Part shown: piece by piece, positions 51,628-58,975 of the stretch
Position numbering within the stretch: the first letter of the stretch is position 1
Layout: each line of letters starts with the position of its first letter
Position numbers and translations under genes: made by a program
Notes under the pieces: model-generated
The model's input: only the letters and a program-made list of their open reading frames with translations
Databases searched by the model: none
What the model was told of the DNA's origin: nothing
Source of the DNA: Oscillospiraceae bacterium
GTDB taxonomy: Bacteria; Bacillota; Clostridia; Oscillospirales; CAG-272
Direction of reading: 5' to 3'
Length of the DNA stretch: 64,000 nt
NCBI GenBank assembly: GCA_015063585.1
Contig: SVTW01000002.1
Span: 1 to 64,000 of the forward strand

Positions 51628-54026
51628 AATACGATTTTAAAAACATTGAGGAAAAATGGCAAAAGCGTTGGGACGAGGCAGGCGCGTTCCGCGCGGAGGA
51701 TTTTTCGGACAAGCCCAAATACTATAACCTGGTTGAATTCCCGTATCCGAGCGGACACGGCATGCACGTTGGCCACATCAAGGCTTATTCGGGCTTGGAG
51801 GTCGTTTCGAGAAAGAGAAGAATGCAGGGCTACAACGTTCTGTTTCCCATTGGATTTGATGCATACGGACTTCCCACCGAAAACACCGCGATCAAGGATA
51901 ATCTTCACCCCAGAGTGGTAACAGACCGCAACATTGAGAAATTTACATCTCAGCTTAAGCGCGTCGGTTTTTCCTTTGATTGGTCGCGCGTGGTTGACAC
52001 CACGGAGGAAAACTACTACCGTTGGACGCAGTGGATCTTCCTCAAAATGTTTGAAAAGGGCTTGGTGTTCCGTGACACCGCACTGGTAAACTACTGCCCG
52101 AGCTGTAAGGTCGTACTTTCCAACGAGGATTCGCAGGGCGGTAAATGCGACATCTGTAAGAGTGATATCGTGCAGAAATCCAAAACCGTTTGGTATCTGC
52201 GCATTACCGAGTATGCCGACAAGCTTTTGGAGGGCTTGGATCGCGTGGACTATCTGCCCAACGTCAAGCAACAGCAGGTCAACTGGATCGGCAAATCCAC
52301 GGGTGCGTTTGTAAACTTCAAGCTCAAGGAGATCGAGGAGTCGCTTCGCATCTACACCACCCGTCCCGATACACTTTTCGGAGTTACCTTTATGGTGATC
52401 GCTCCCGAGCATCCGATCATTGAGGCAAACCGTGACCGCATTGCCAATATGGATGCGCTTGACGCATACCGTGAGGAATGCGCAAAGAAGACCGAATTTG
52501 AGCGTACTCAGCTTGTAAAGGATAAGACCGGTGTTTGCATTGACGGTTTGACCGCGATCAATCCCGTGAGCGGCAAGGAAATTCCGATCTATATCTCGGA
52601 TTACGTTATGATGGGTTACGGCACGGGCGCGATCATGGCGGTTCCCGCACATGACGAGCGTGACTGGGCATTCGCGAAGAAATTCGGGATCGATATCATT
52701 GAGGTCATCAAGGGTGGCGATATTGAAAAGGCTGCCTATGCGGGTGACGGTGAAATGGTCAATTCGGCTTTCCTCAACGGTTACACCAACAAAAAGGATT
52801 CGATCGCGCGTATGCTTGAGCACTTGGAGGCAGAGGGCATTGGTGAGCGCGGTGTGCAGTATAAGATGAAGGATTGGGCATTCAACCGCCAAAGATATTG
52901 GGGAGAGCCGATTCCGATCGTGCACTGTCCTTGCTGCGGCATTGTTCCTGTTCCTTATGAGGAGCTGCCGCTCCGTTTGCCCGAAGTGAAAAACTTTGAG
53001 CCCGGAGAGGGCGGCGAGAGCCCGCTTGCAAAGATTGATGCTTACGTCAACTGCAAATGTCCCAAATGCGGAAAGGACGCAAAGCGCGAAACCGACACTA
53101 TGCCGCAATGGGCAGGATCCTCGTGGTATTTCCTCCGCTATATTGATCCGCACAATGACCAAGCCTTTGCCGATCCCGAAAAGCTGAAATATTGGATGCC
53201 GATCGATTGGTACAACGGCGGTATGGAGCACGTAACGCGACATATGATCTATTCGCGTTTTTGGCATAAATTCCTCTACGATCTCGGCGTTGTTCCATGC
53301 GATGAGCCTTACGCAAAGCGCACCGCGCAGGGCTTGATCCTCGGTCCGGACGGTGAGAAGATGTCCAAATCCAAGGGCAACGTGGTGGATCCGAATGACG
53401 TGGTTGATCTTTACGGTGCTGACGTGCTCCGTACTTACGTGCTCTTTATGGGCGACTACGGAAGTGCCGCACCTTGGAACGAAAGCTCGATGAAGGGCTG
53501 CAAGCGATTCCTGGAACGTATTGCCGATCTGTTTGATATGGCAAAGGGCGAGGGGGTTACGCCCAAGCTTGAAACAGCGTTCCACAAGACGGTTAAAAAG
53601 GTGTCGCTTGACATTGAAGACCTGAAGTTTAACACGGCAATCGCATCTATGATGGCGTTGATCAACGAGATCTATGAAGTTGGAAGCCTGACACGTGATG
53701 AGATGAAAACGCTTGTTCGTCTGATTTGTCCCTTTGCACCGCACTTGGCGGAGGAGCTTTGGGAAATGCTCGGCGGGGAAGGTCTCTGCTCGCTTGCCGC
53801 ATGGCCCGAATGGGACGAAAACAAAACGGTTGACAGCACGGTAGAGGTTGCGGTGCAGATCAACGGTAAGGTTCGCGGAACCGTTTCGTTGCCGCTCAAC
53901 TGCCCGAAGGACGATGCCATTGCGCTGGCAAAGGCAGATCCCAAGATCGCCGCCGCAATTGAAGGGAAAACGGTGGTGAAAGAGATCAGTGTTCCCAACA
54001 AGATTATTAATATTGTTGTAAAATAA
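51624..54026 (+). CDS. leuS: Leucyl-tRNA synthetase
   Basis: 800 aa class I synthetase. HIGH-type PSGHGMHVGHIKAY near residue 43, zinc-type CPSCKVVLSNED, editing-domain TTRPDTLFGVTFMV, a second cysteine cluster (CPCCGIVPVP; CKCPKCGKDAKRETDTMPQW), GEKMSKSKGNVVDP near residue 578 and the anticodon-binding tail. ATG 51624 is fixed by the MKYDFKNIEEKWQ start; the track's 47 extra residues lie inside rsfS. Confidence 0.97.
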   Translation: MKYDFKNIEEKWQKRWDEAGAFRAEDFSDKPKYYNLVEFPYPSGHGMHVGHIKAYSGLEVVSRKRRMQGYNVLFPIGFDAYGLPTENTAIKDNLHPRVVTDRNIEKFTSQLKRVGFSFDWSRVVDTTEENYYRWTQWIFLKMFEKGLVFRDTALVNYCPSCKVVLSNEDSQGGKCDICKSDIVQKSKTVWYLRITEYADKLLEGLDRVDYLPNVKQQQVNWIGKSTGAFVNFKLKEIEESLRIYTTRPDTLFGVTFMVIAPEHPIIEANRDRIANMDALDAYREECAKKTEFERTQLVKDKTGVCIDGLTAINPVSGKEIPIYISDYVMMGYGTGAIMAVPAHDERDWAFAKKFGIDIIEVIKGGDIEKAAYAGDGEMVNSAFLNGYTNKKDSIARMLEHLEAEGIGERGVQYKMKDWAFNRQRYWGEPIPIVHCPCCGIVPVPYEELPLRLPEVKNFEPGEGGESPLAKIDAYVNCKCPKCGKDAKRETDTMPQWAGSSWYFLRYIDPHNDQAFADPEKLKYWMPIDWYNGGMEHVTRHMIYSRFWHKFLYDLGVVPCDEPYAKRTAQGLILGPDGEKMSKSKGNVVDPNDVVDLYGADVLRTYVLFMGDYGSAAPWNESSMKGCKRFLERIADLFDMAKGEGVTPKLETAFHKTVKKVSLDIEDLKFNTAIASMMALINEIYEVGSLTRDEMKTLVRLICPFAPHLAEELWEMLGGEGLCSLAAWPEWDENKTVDSTVEVAVQINGKVRGTVSLPLNCPKDDAIALAKADPKIAAAIEGKTVVKEISVPNKIINIVVK

Positions 54027-54036
54027 AAATAAAACA

Positions 54037-54072
54037 GAGAGGGAAGCGTTCGTTTGAAAAAGCTTCCTTCTC
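54037..54072. repeat. Inverted repeat after leuS
   Basis: GAGAGGGAAGC pairs with GCTTCCTTCTC apart from one mismatch. There is no T tail on the plus strand, so it is only a possible terminator. Confidence 0.4.
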
Positions 54073-54094
54073 CGTTATAGAGGGAGGGGTGTTG

Positions 54095-54715
54095 ATGAAT
54101 TATCAGATCGCGATCTATTCAACCGACGAAATTTTTTCACGCATGATCGAGCTGGAGTTTTTGTTTCTCGGAAAAAGCGTATTTCGTGCCGCGCAGGCAG
54201 AGGAGCACGTCTTTTCGGATACCGTGATTTTGGATCTTGATACCGCAACGCCGCCCCCCTCCGATTGCTATCGCCGCATGATCGGTTTTACCAACACCAC
54301 CGCGCTCTCGGCAGACGACGCGCGACGGAAATGCTCGATGATCCTGCACCGTCCGTTTGAGATTCGGCTGTTACGAAGCGAGGTGCTGGGAGAGAACTTT
54401 GTTGAAACGGCAAGGGGATCGCTGATACAGCCGCCCAAAAACGGATCAAGGCGCTTACAAATAAAACGAACAGAGAGCTGTGTTTCGGTGGACGGTGTCA
54501 ATATTTCTCTCAGTCCGCGTGAGCTTGACGTAATGGAGCTCATGCTTGCAAGCAGAGGCGAGCCTGTTTCACGCACCGCCATTTCCGAACGGATCGGCGA
54601 ATCGAGCGCAAATAAGGCGGACGTTTATATCTGCTATCTGCGCCGCAAATTTGAGGCGGCGGTGGGGGATCGCTTGATCGCAACCGTGCGCGGAAAAGGA
54701 TACCGGATATCATGA
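54095..54715 (+). CDS. Orphan OmpR-type winged-helix regulator with degenerate receiver
   Basis: 206 aa. The first 115 residues have receiver-like strands (YQIAIYSTDEIF; TVILDLDT) but lack the acidic pair at the N-terminus and a clear lysine, so phosphorylation is doubtful. The C-terminal 90 residues are a Trans_reg_C winged helix: ISLSPRELDVMELMLASRGEPVSR and a final RLIATVRGKGYRIS. No histidine kinase is next to it. ATG 54095 after GGGAGGGG is preferred to GTG 54089. One base separates its stop from the next gene's upstream GTG, so the two are likely co-transcribed. Confidence 0.8.
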   Translation: MNYQIAIYSTDEIFSRMIELEFLFLGKSVFRAAQAEEHVFSDTVILDLDTATPPPSDCYRRMIGFTNTTALSADDARRKCSMILHRPFEIRLLRSEVLGENFVETARGSLIQPPKNGSRRLQIKRTESCVSVDGVNISLSPRELDVMELMLASRGEPVSRTAISERIGESSANKADVYICYLRRKFEAAVGDRLIATVRGKGYRIS

Positions 54716-54734
54716 TGTGAAAGGAGAAAATGGC

Positions 54735-56075
54735 GTGAAGGATTTTGTAATTGAGAATCAAAGATTGATCGCGTACAATGGAAAAAGCAAAGATCTGATT
54801 ATCCCAAACGGTGTTATCGAGATCGAGTTTCAGCTCTTTCGGGGGTCAACTGAGGTTGAGCGTGTGGCACTTCCGGGATCGTTATCCACGGTTGAAATGG
54901 GGAGCTTTCAGGACTGCACGTCACTCAAAAGCGCAGTACTGTTCGAGGGGATCAAAAAAGTGGATTGGTACGCGTTTCGGGACTGTAGTTCCCTGGAGGA
55001 GCTTTCGCTTCCCGATAGCTTGGAGGAGTTTGATGCAGAAGCCATTTTAGACTGTAAAAAACTTCGTTATAACGAATACGCAGGCGGAAAATATCTCGGC
55101 AATGAGAAAAATCCATACGTTGTTTTGGTCTCAGCGTCGGATAAGGATATGGATGCCTTTGAGATCCATCCGAATACGAGGGTGATTTTGGACGAGGTTT
55201 TTGCGGACTGCAAATATTTAAAACAGATCGTCCTTCCAAACGGTGTCAAGCGAATCAATTATTCCACGTTTCGGGGATGTGGATCCTTGGAAACCGTTCA
55301 ATTTCCGCAATCTCTGAATGAGATCGGTCTGAACGCATTTGAGCATTGCAGCGCGCTGACACGGATTGATCTGCCCGAAACGCTGAAAAGGATCGAAGCA
55401 CACGCCTTTGACGGTTGCGCCAAATTGAAAGACGTTCTCATTCCAAGCGCAATTGAAATGATCGGGGAAAAAGCCTTTGGGTATTGCCCACAGCTTTGCT
55501 ATAACGAATATGCAGGCGGAAAATACCTCGGAAATGCTGAAAATCCGTTCGCGGTCCTTGCCGAAATCGCTCCTTGCACCGCAGAGCGGTTTTCCATTCA
55601 TGAGGACGCGCGAATCATTATGGACTGCGTATTTAGCGGTTGTAAAACCTTGAAGCAGGTTACGCTCCCACAAGGCATACGGCAAATCGGAGACCAAGCC
55701 TTTTGCGATTGCACCGCTTTGACGGAAATGCATTTTCCGGAGGGACTGCGCGAAATCGGGGCAAGCGCCTTTGTAAGTTGCTCGTCCTTGGTTTCCATCA
55801 CCTTGCCGATGAAAGGCACCACGATTTGCGAGAACGCATTTGAGGGCTGTAGCGCGCTCGAACGGTTGGAGATCCACTGCAATTCGATTTGGGATTACGC
55901 TTTTTGCGATTGCACGTCGCTCAAGAGCGTGACAATTTCCGAAGGATCGAAATGGATAGGGGAGGGGATCTTCTGCGGTTGCTCAGAGATTACCGATGTA
56001 TTCCTGCCGGCAGGACTTTCATTGCCGGACGATTGCTTTGAGGATTGTGAAAACGTTACCTTTCATGAGCAATAA
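54735..56075 (+). CDS. BspA-type leucine-rich repeat (LRR_5) protein
   Basis: 446 aa of about 16 repeats of roughly 23 residues with the LRR_5 pattern, e.g. AFEHCSALTRIDLPETLKRI. No signal peptide or anchor is visible, so it may be cytosolic, unlike many BspA proteins. Two units share the unusual cassette YNEYAGGKYLGN, at about residues 114 and 255, pointing to internal duplication. The start is GTG 54735, 8 bases after AAAGGAG; the track's GTG 54717 comes before that site. Probably in one operon with the orphan regulator. Confidence 0.85.
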   Translation: MKDFVIENQRLIAYNGKSKDLIIPNGVIEIEFQLFRGSTEVERVALPGSLSTVEMGSFQDCTSLKSAVLFEGIKKVDWYAFRDCSSLEELSLPDSLEEFDAEAILDCKKLRYNEYAGGKYLGNEKNPYVVLVSASDKDMDAFEIHPNTRVILDEVFADCKYLKQIVLPNGVKRINYSTFRGCGSLETVQFPQSLNEIGLNAFEHCSALTRIDLPETLKRIEAHAFDGCAKLKDVLIPSAIEMIGEKAFGYCPQLCYNEYAGGKYLGNAENPFAVLAEIAPCTAERFSIHEDARIIMDCVFSGCKTLKQVTLPQGIRQIGDQAFCDCTALTEMHFPEGLREIGASAFVSCSSLVSITLPMKGTTICENAFEGCSALERLEIHCNSIWDYAFCDCTSLKSVTISEGSKWIGEGIFCGCSEITDVFLPAGLSLPDDCFEDCENVTFHEQ

Positions 56076-56118
56076 AAAACACACGCGGAACAGATTTTCT
56101 GTTCCGCGTGTGTTTTTT
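56074..56118. terminator. Bidirectional terminator
   Basis: AAAAAACACACGCGGAACAG and CTGTTCCGCGTGTGTTTTTT form a 20-bp stem with a 5-base loop, ending in T runs in both directions. It separates the LRR gene from the convergent lipoprotein gene. Confidence 0.93.
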
Positions 56119-56151
56119 TATTTGTAGATGTTTTTTGATAAATTATCAATC

Positions 56152-56916
56152 TTAGCCCATCAGGTCGCTCATATCGAGGTATTCATCCGCATCAGCAGGA
56201 GCCTCGATCGTGGGAGCAGTGGTAATGTCCTTGAACTCATAAACAACGGTTGCTTTTGCAGCCATGCCGTCAGCATCGGTTGCTTCCTCGGTGGGAACGA
56301 TCTCAAGATCCATAGCCATCTTGATCAGCTTGCCGCTCTTATCAAAGGTAAGGGTAACGTCAAACTTTTCAACCTTGATTTCATCGTCATCGCCAAAGAG
56401 CGAGCCGAGAACGCTGTCTGCAAAGTACTTCTTGCTGTCCTCACCTGCAAGTGCGATGGTAAAGAACTTGTTGTCGCCGTCTTTTTCGATCTTAACGTCC
56501 TTCAAAAGCTCTTCGGTCAGCTCAGGGAGAGCAACCTCACCGGTGTCATAATCTTCTGCGAACTCATCGGCGCTAACTTCCATCTTCATCTTGCCGCCGA
56601 GCTCACCCATATCCATGTACATAACGCCATCAACGTAGAGGATCGTGTTTTCCATGGTTTCGCCGTCCATATCGACCTTGGTTACCATAGAGAGGTTCTC
56701 GCCATTTGCCTTCATATCCATCTCGATCTTCTGCTCCATGGCTTCGTCGCCACCGGTGATTTCGAGGTCGATCGTAACCTTCGCGTCAACACCGTTTGCC
56801 GCAGTCATAGCTTCGTTTGCAGCGGTATAGAGCGAATAGGGGGTTTCTTTTTTGCAGGAAGCAAAGGAAAAGAGGCAAACAATTGCCAGAACCAAAATCA
56901 AAATGCGTTTTTTCAT
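56152..56916 (-). CDS. Lipoprotein, DUF6612/LolA-like
   Basis: 254 aa. Signal peptide with lipobox FASC near residue 20 (KKRILILVLAIVCLFSFASC). A beta-rich acidic domain follows with VDAKVTIDLEITGG, ILYVDGVMYMDMG and FDVTLTFDKSGKLIKMAMDL, a pattern seen in LolA/LppX-fold lipoproteins such as DUF6612. Such folds bind hydrophobic ligands, but no ligand can be named. ATG 56916 has AAAGGA upstream; the track's 52 extra residues are promoter and leader. It has its own promoter. Confidence 0.8.
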   Translation of the reverse strand: MKKRILILVLAIVCLFSFASCKKETPYSLYTAANEAMTAANGVDAKVTIDLEITGGDEAMEQKIEMDMKANGENLSMVTKVDMDGETMENTILYVDGVMYMDMGELGGKMKMEVSADEFAEDYDTGEVALPELTEELLKDVKIEKDGDNKFFTIALAGEDSKKYFADSVLGSLFGDDDEIKVEKFDVTLTFDKSGKLIKMAMDLEIVPTEEATDADGMAAKATVVYEFKDITTAPTIEAPADADEYLDMSDLMG

Positions 56917-56968
56917 GTCTTTCGTCCTTTCTTTCCCCGTTTGTTTTTTTATTTTTTGGGGTACTATC

Positions 56969-56997
56969 ATTTTAGCACAGAAATGTGAAAATGTCAA
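56969..56997 (-). promoter_or_regulatory. Promoter of the DUF6612-like lipoprotein gene
   Basis: On the minus strand TTGACA (56997-56992) and TAAAAT (56974-56969) are 17 bases apart, about 50 bases before the start codon. Confidence 0.8.
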
Positions 56998-57049
56998 TCC
57001 TTTTTTCATTTTTTCTTTTTTTTGTAGGGAGCGATAAAGCGTTGACCGG

Positions 57050-58105
57050 TCAGGAAATAATTCCGCCGCCAATTACACAATTGCCATCGTACATCACAAC
57101 CGACTGCCCGGGGGAAATGGCCCGCTGCGGTTCATCAAAGTGAAGGAGCAGACGGTCCTCGTCGATCTGCTCTGCCGTGGCGCGGGCGGGAGATGCCTTG
57201 TATCGGATCTTTGCCTCCACGCGAATGGGGACGTTTATGCGGTCGGCGGCAATCAGGTTGATGCGGTGCGCTACAAGCTCCCGACGGAACAGTGCGTCAT
57301 TGTCACCAAGCGTTACGGTATTGGTCTTTGCATTTTTCTCACAAACGTAGGTGGGTTTTCCAAAGGCTATTCCCAAGCCCTTGCGTTGACCGATGGTATA
57401 CCGCAGGTGGCCCTCGTGTTTTCCGAGAATATTGCCTTCAAGATCGATGAAATTACCGGAGGGGAATTTTAACCCCGTAATGCGTTCAATAAATCCAACG
57501 TAGTCGCCGTCGGGGATAAAGCAGATGTCCTGACTGTCCCTGCGTTCGGCGTTGCAAAAGCCGTTTGCGAGTGCCAATTCGCGGATCTCGTTTTTGGTCA
57601 TGGAGCCAAGAGGAAAGAGCGTATGCGCGAGTTGATCCTGCGTGAGCTGCCACAAAACGTAGGATTGATCCTTGGAGTCGTCCACGGCACGGATCAGCTG
57701 ATAACGCCCGTTGCCGTCTCGTTCAATGCGCGCGTAATGTCCCGTTGCAATTTTTTCACAGCCTTCTGCTTGCGCAAGCGAGAGCAAATGCCCGAACTTC
57801 ATGGTACTGTTGCAGACCACGCAAGGATTCGGGGTTATCCCTTCCAGATAGCTTTGAATAAAATAATCGATCACGTGTTGGCGAAATGCCTCGGAGCAAT
57901 CATAAGTCATAAAGGGGATCGAGAGTAGATCTGCGATGCGGCGGGCATCGCGTCCGTCCTCTTTCGGGGTAATTCCGATCTGTTCGGGGGAAAACAGCGA
58001 CATCATTGCGCCCATGCAATCATAGCCCTGCTGTTTGAGGAGCCATGCCGCCACGCTGCTGTCCACACCGCCGCTCATGGCGATCATGATTTTTTCTTTC
58101 GTCAT
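57050..58105 (-). CDS. mnmA: tRNA-specific 2-thiouridylase MnmA
   Basis: 351 aa. PP-loop IAMSGGVDSSVAAWLLK near residue 8, catalytic cysteine in NPCVVCNSTMKFG near residue 100, ATGHYARI, DQSYVLWQL and the second cysteine in DSQDICFIPDGDY. It makes s2U34 in tRNAs for Lys, Glu and Gln. ATG 58105 follows AAGGAGG; the track's ten extra residues contain that site. The gene is 22 bases after trmL, so both wobble-modifying enzymes share an operon. Confidence 0.95.
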   Translation of the reverse strand: MTKEKIMIAMSGGVDSSVAAWLLKQQGYDCMGAMMSLFSPEQIGITPKEDGRDARRIADLLSIPFMTYDCSEAFRQHVIDYFIQSYLEGITPNPCVVCNSTMKFGHLLSLAQAEGCEKIATGHYARIERDGNGRYQLIRAVDDSKDQSYVLWQLTQDQLAHTLFPLGSMTKNEIRELALANGFCNAERRDSQDICFIPDGDYVGFIERITGLKFPSGNFIDLEGNILGKHEGHLRYTIGQRKGLGIAFGKPTYVCEKNAKTNTVTLGDNDALFRRELVAHRINLIAADRINVPIRVEAKIRYKASPARATAEQIDEDRLLLHFDEPQRAISPGQSVVMYDGNCVIGGGIIS

Positions 58106-58127
58106 GCGTATCCTCCTTTTTAAAAGA

Positions 58128-58631
58128 TCAGTCATTCCATGTGTACGCGGTCAGGTTTCCCGTTCCCTGCAAGCCTTCAAAATTTCCCTGCCGCAGAATT
58201 TCATAAACGGCAACCGCCACTGTATTGGAGAGATTGAGGGAGCGCAGTCCTTCCCGCATCGGAAGACGCACGCAGGTATCGGGATTTTTCAGAAGCAGCT
58301 CCTCGGGCAGTCCTTTTGTTTCCTTGCCAAACATAATAAAAACAGGGGAGGGGTAGGAGATCTCGGTATAAACGTGACGTGCTTTGGTGGTAAAATAAAA
58401 CACCTTGGCATCGGGATTTTTTTGATAAAAATCCTCCAACCCATCGTAATAGGTGATATCGAGATGGTGCCAATAGTCAAGTCCTGCACGTTTGAGCTTT
58501 TTATCGTCGATGGTAAACCCGAGCGGGCGGATCAGATGGAGTGCCGCGCCCGTAGCGGCGCAGGTACGCGCGATGTTTCCCGTATTTTGCGGAATTTCGG
58601 GTTCGTGGAGTACAATATTGATTGATTTCAT
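58128..58631 (-). CDS. trmL: tRNA (cytidine/uridine-34-2'-O)-methyltransferase TrmL
   Basis: 167 aa SPOUT enzyme: INIVLHEPEIPQNTGNIART at the start, FIMFGKETKGLPEELL and RSLNLSNTVAVAVYEILRQ. It methylates the wobble ribose of some tRNAs. ATG 58631 has AAAGG about 12 bases upstream, and the track's 20 extra residues are leader. First gene of trmL-mnmA. Confidence 0.93.
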   Translation of the reverse strand: MKSINIVLHEPEIPQNTGNIARTCAATGAALHLIRPLGFTIDDKKLKRAGLDYWHHLDITYYDGLEDFYQKNPDAKVFYFTTKARHVYTEISYPSPVFIMFGKETKGLPEELLLKNPDTCVRLPMREGLRSLNLSNTVAVAVYEILRQGNFEGLQGTGNLTAYTWND

Positions 58632-58679
58632 GGAATCAAACAGCCTTTCTGATAGGTTTTTCGGATAGTAGACGGATAC

Positions 58680-58708
58680 ATGATAGCACATTTTTCTATT
58701 TTGTGCAA
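58680..58708 (-). promoter_or_regulatory. Promoter of trmL-mnmA
   Basis: Minus strand TTGCAC (58708-58703), 17 bases, TATCAT (58685-58680), about 50 bases before trmL. Confidence 0.7.
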
Positions 58709-58922
58709 GAGAAAAGAATAAAATTTACAATTTCTAATATATTTTTATCTAAAATTATAGTATAATAAAATCAATATTATAAAATGGCGGAGTTTTTAAA
58801 TCTGAGCCGATCGGGTCCCATGTTTTTAAAAATTTAAAAAAACAACGGGGATTCAACCAATCGGTGATTGCAAAACGTAAGTGCATGTGATATGATAATC
58901 GCAGTGCCGGATCCGCCGAAAG

Positions 58923-58951
58923 ATCGCACCGTTTTCCTTCCTCGGTGCGAT
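58923..58951 (+). promoter_or_regulatory. Hairpin in the secA leader
   Basis: ATCGCACCG and CGGTGCGAT form a perfect 9-bp stem with an 11-base pyrimidine-rich loop, ending about 10 bases before the secA ribosome binding site (AAAGGA). It could influence translation; there is no T tail. Confidence 0.5.
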
Positions 58952-58975
58952 AGGGAAAAGAAAGGATCGACCGTT

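Larger units (their letters stand above)
58632..58975. other. Divergent intergenic region, trmL/secA
   Basis: AT-rich gap of 344 bases with a clear minus-strand promoter for trmL-mnmA. For secA there is a TATAAT at 58761-58766 without a good -35 box. A perfect hairpin lies just before the secA ribosome binding site. No supported gene is seen. Confidence 0.6.

Noticed and set aside
51546-53744. 732 aa minus-strand ORF
   Set aside because: Antisense shadow of leuS.
58840-58875. GGGGATTCAACC, looking like part of a tRNA T arm
   Set aside because: No acceptor, D or anticodon arm can be built around it.
58868-58975. 36-residue N-terminal extension of SecA
   Set aside because: The family start and the ribosome binding site fit ATG 58976; the extension spans the leader hairpin.
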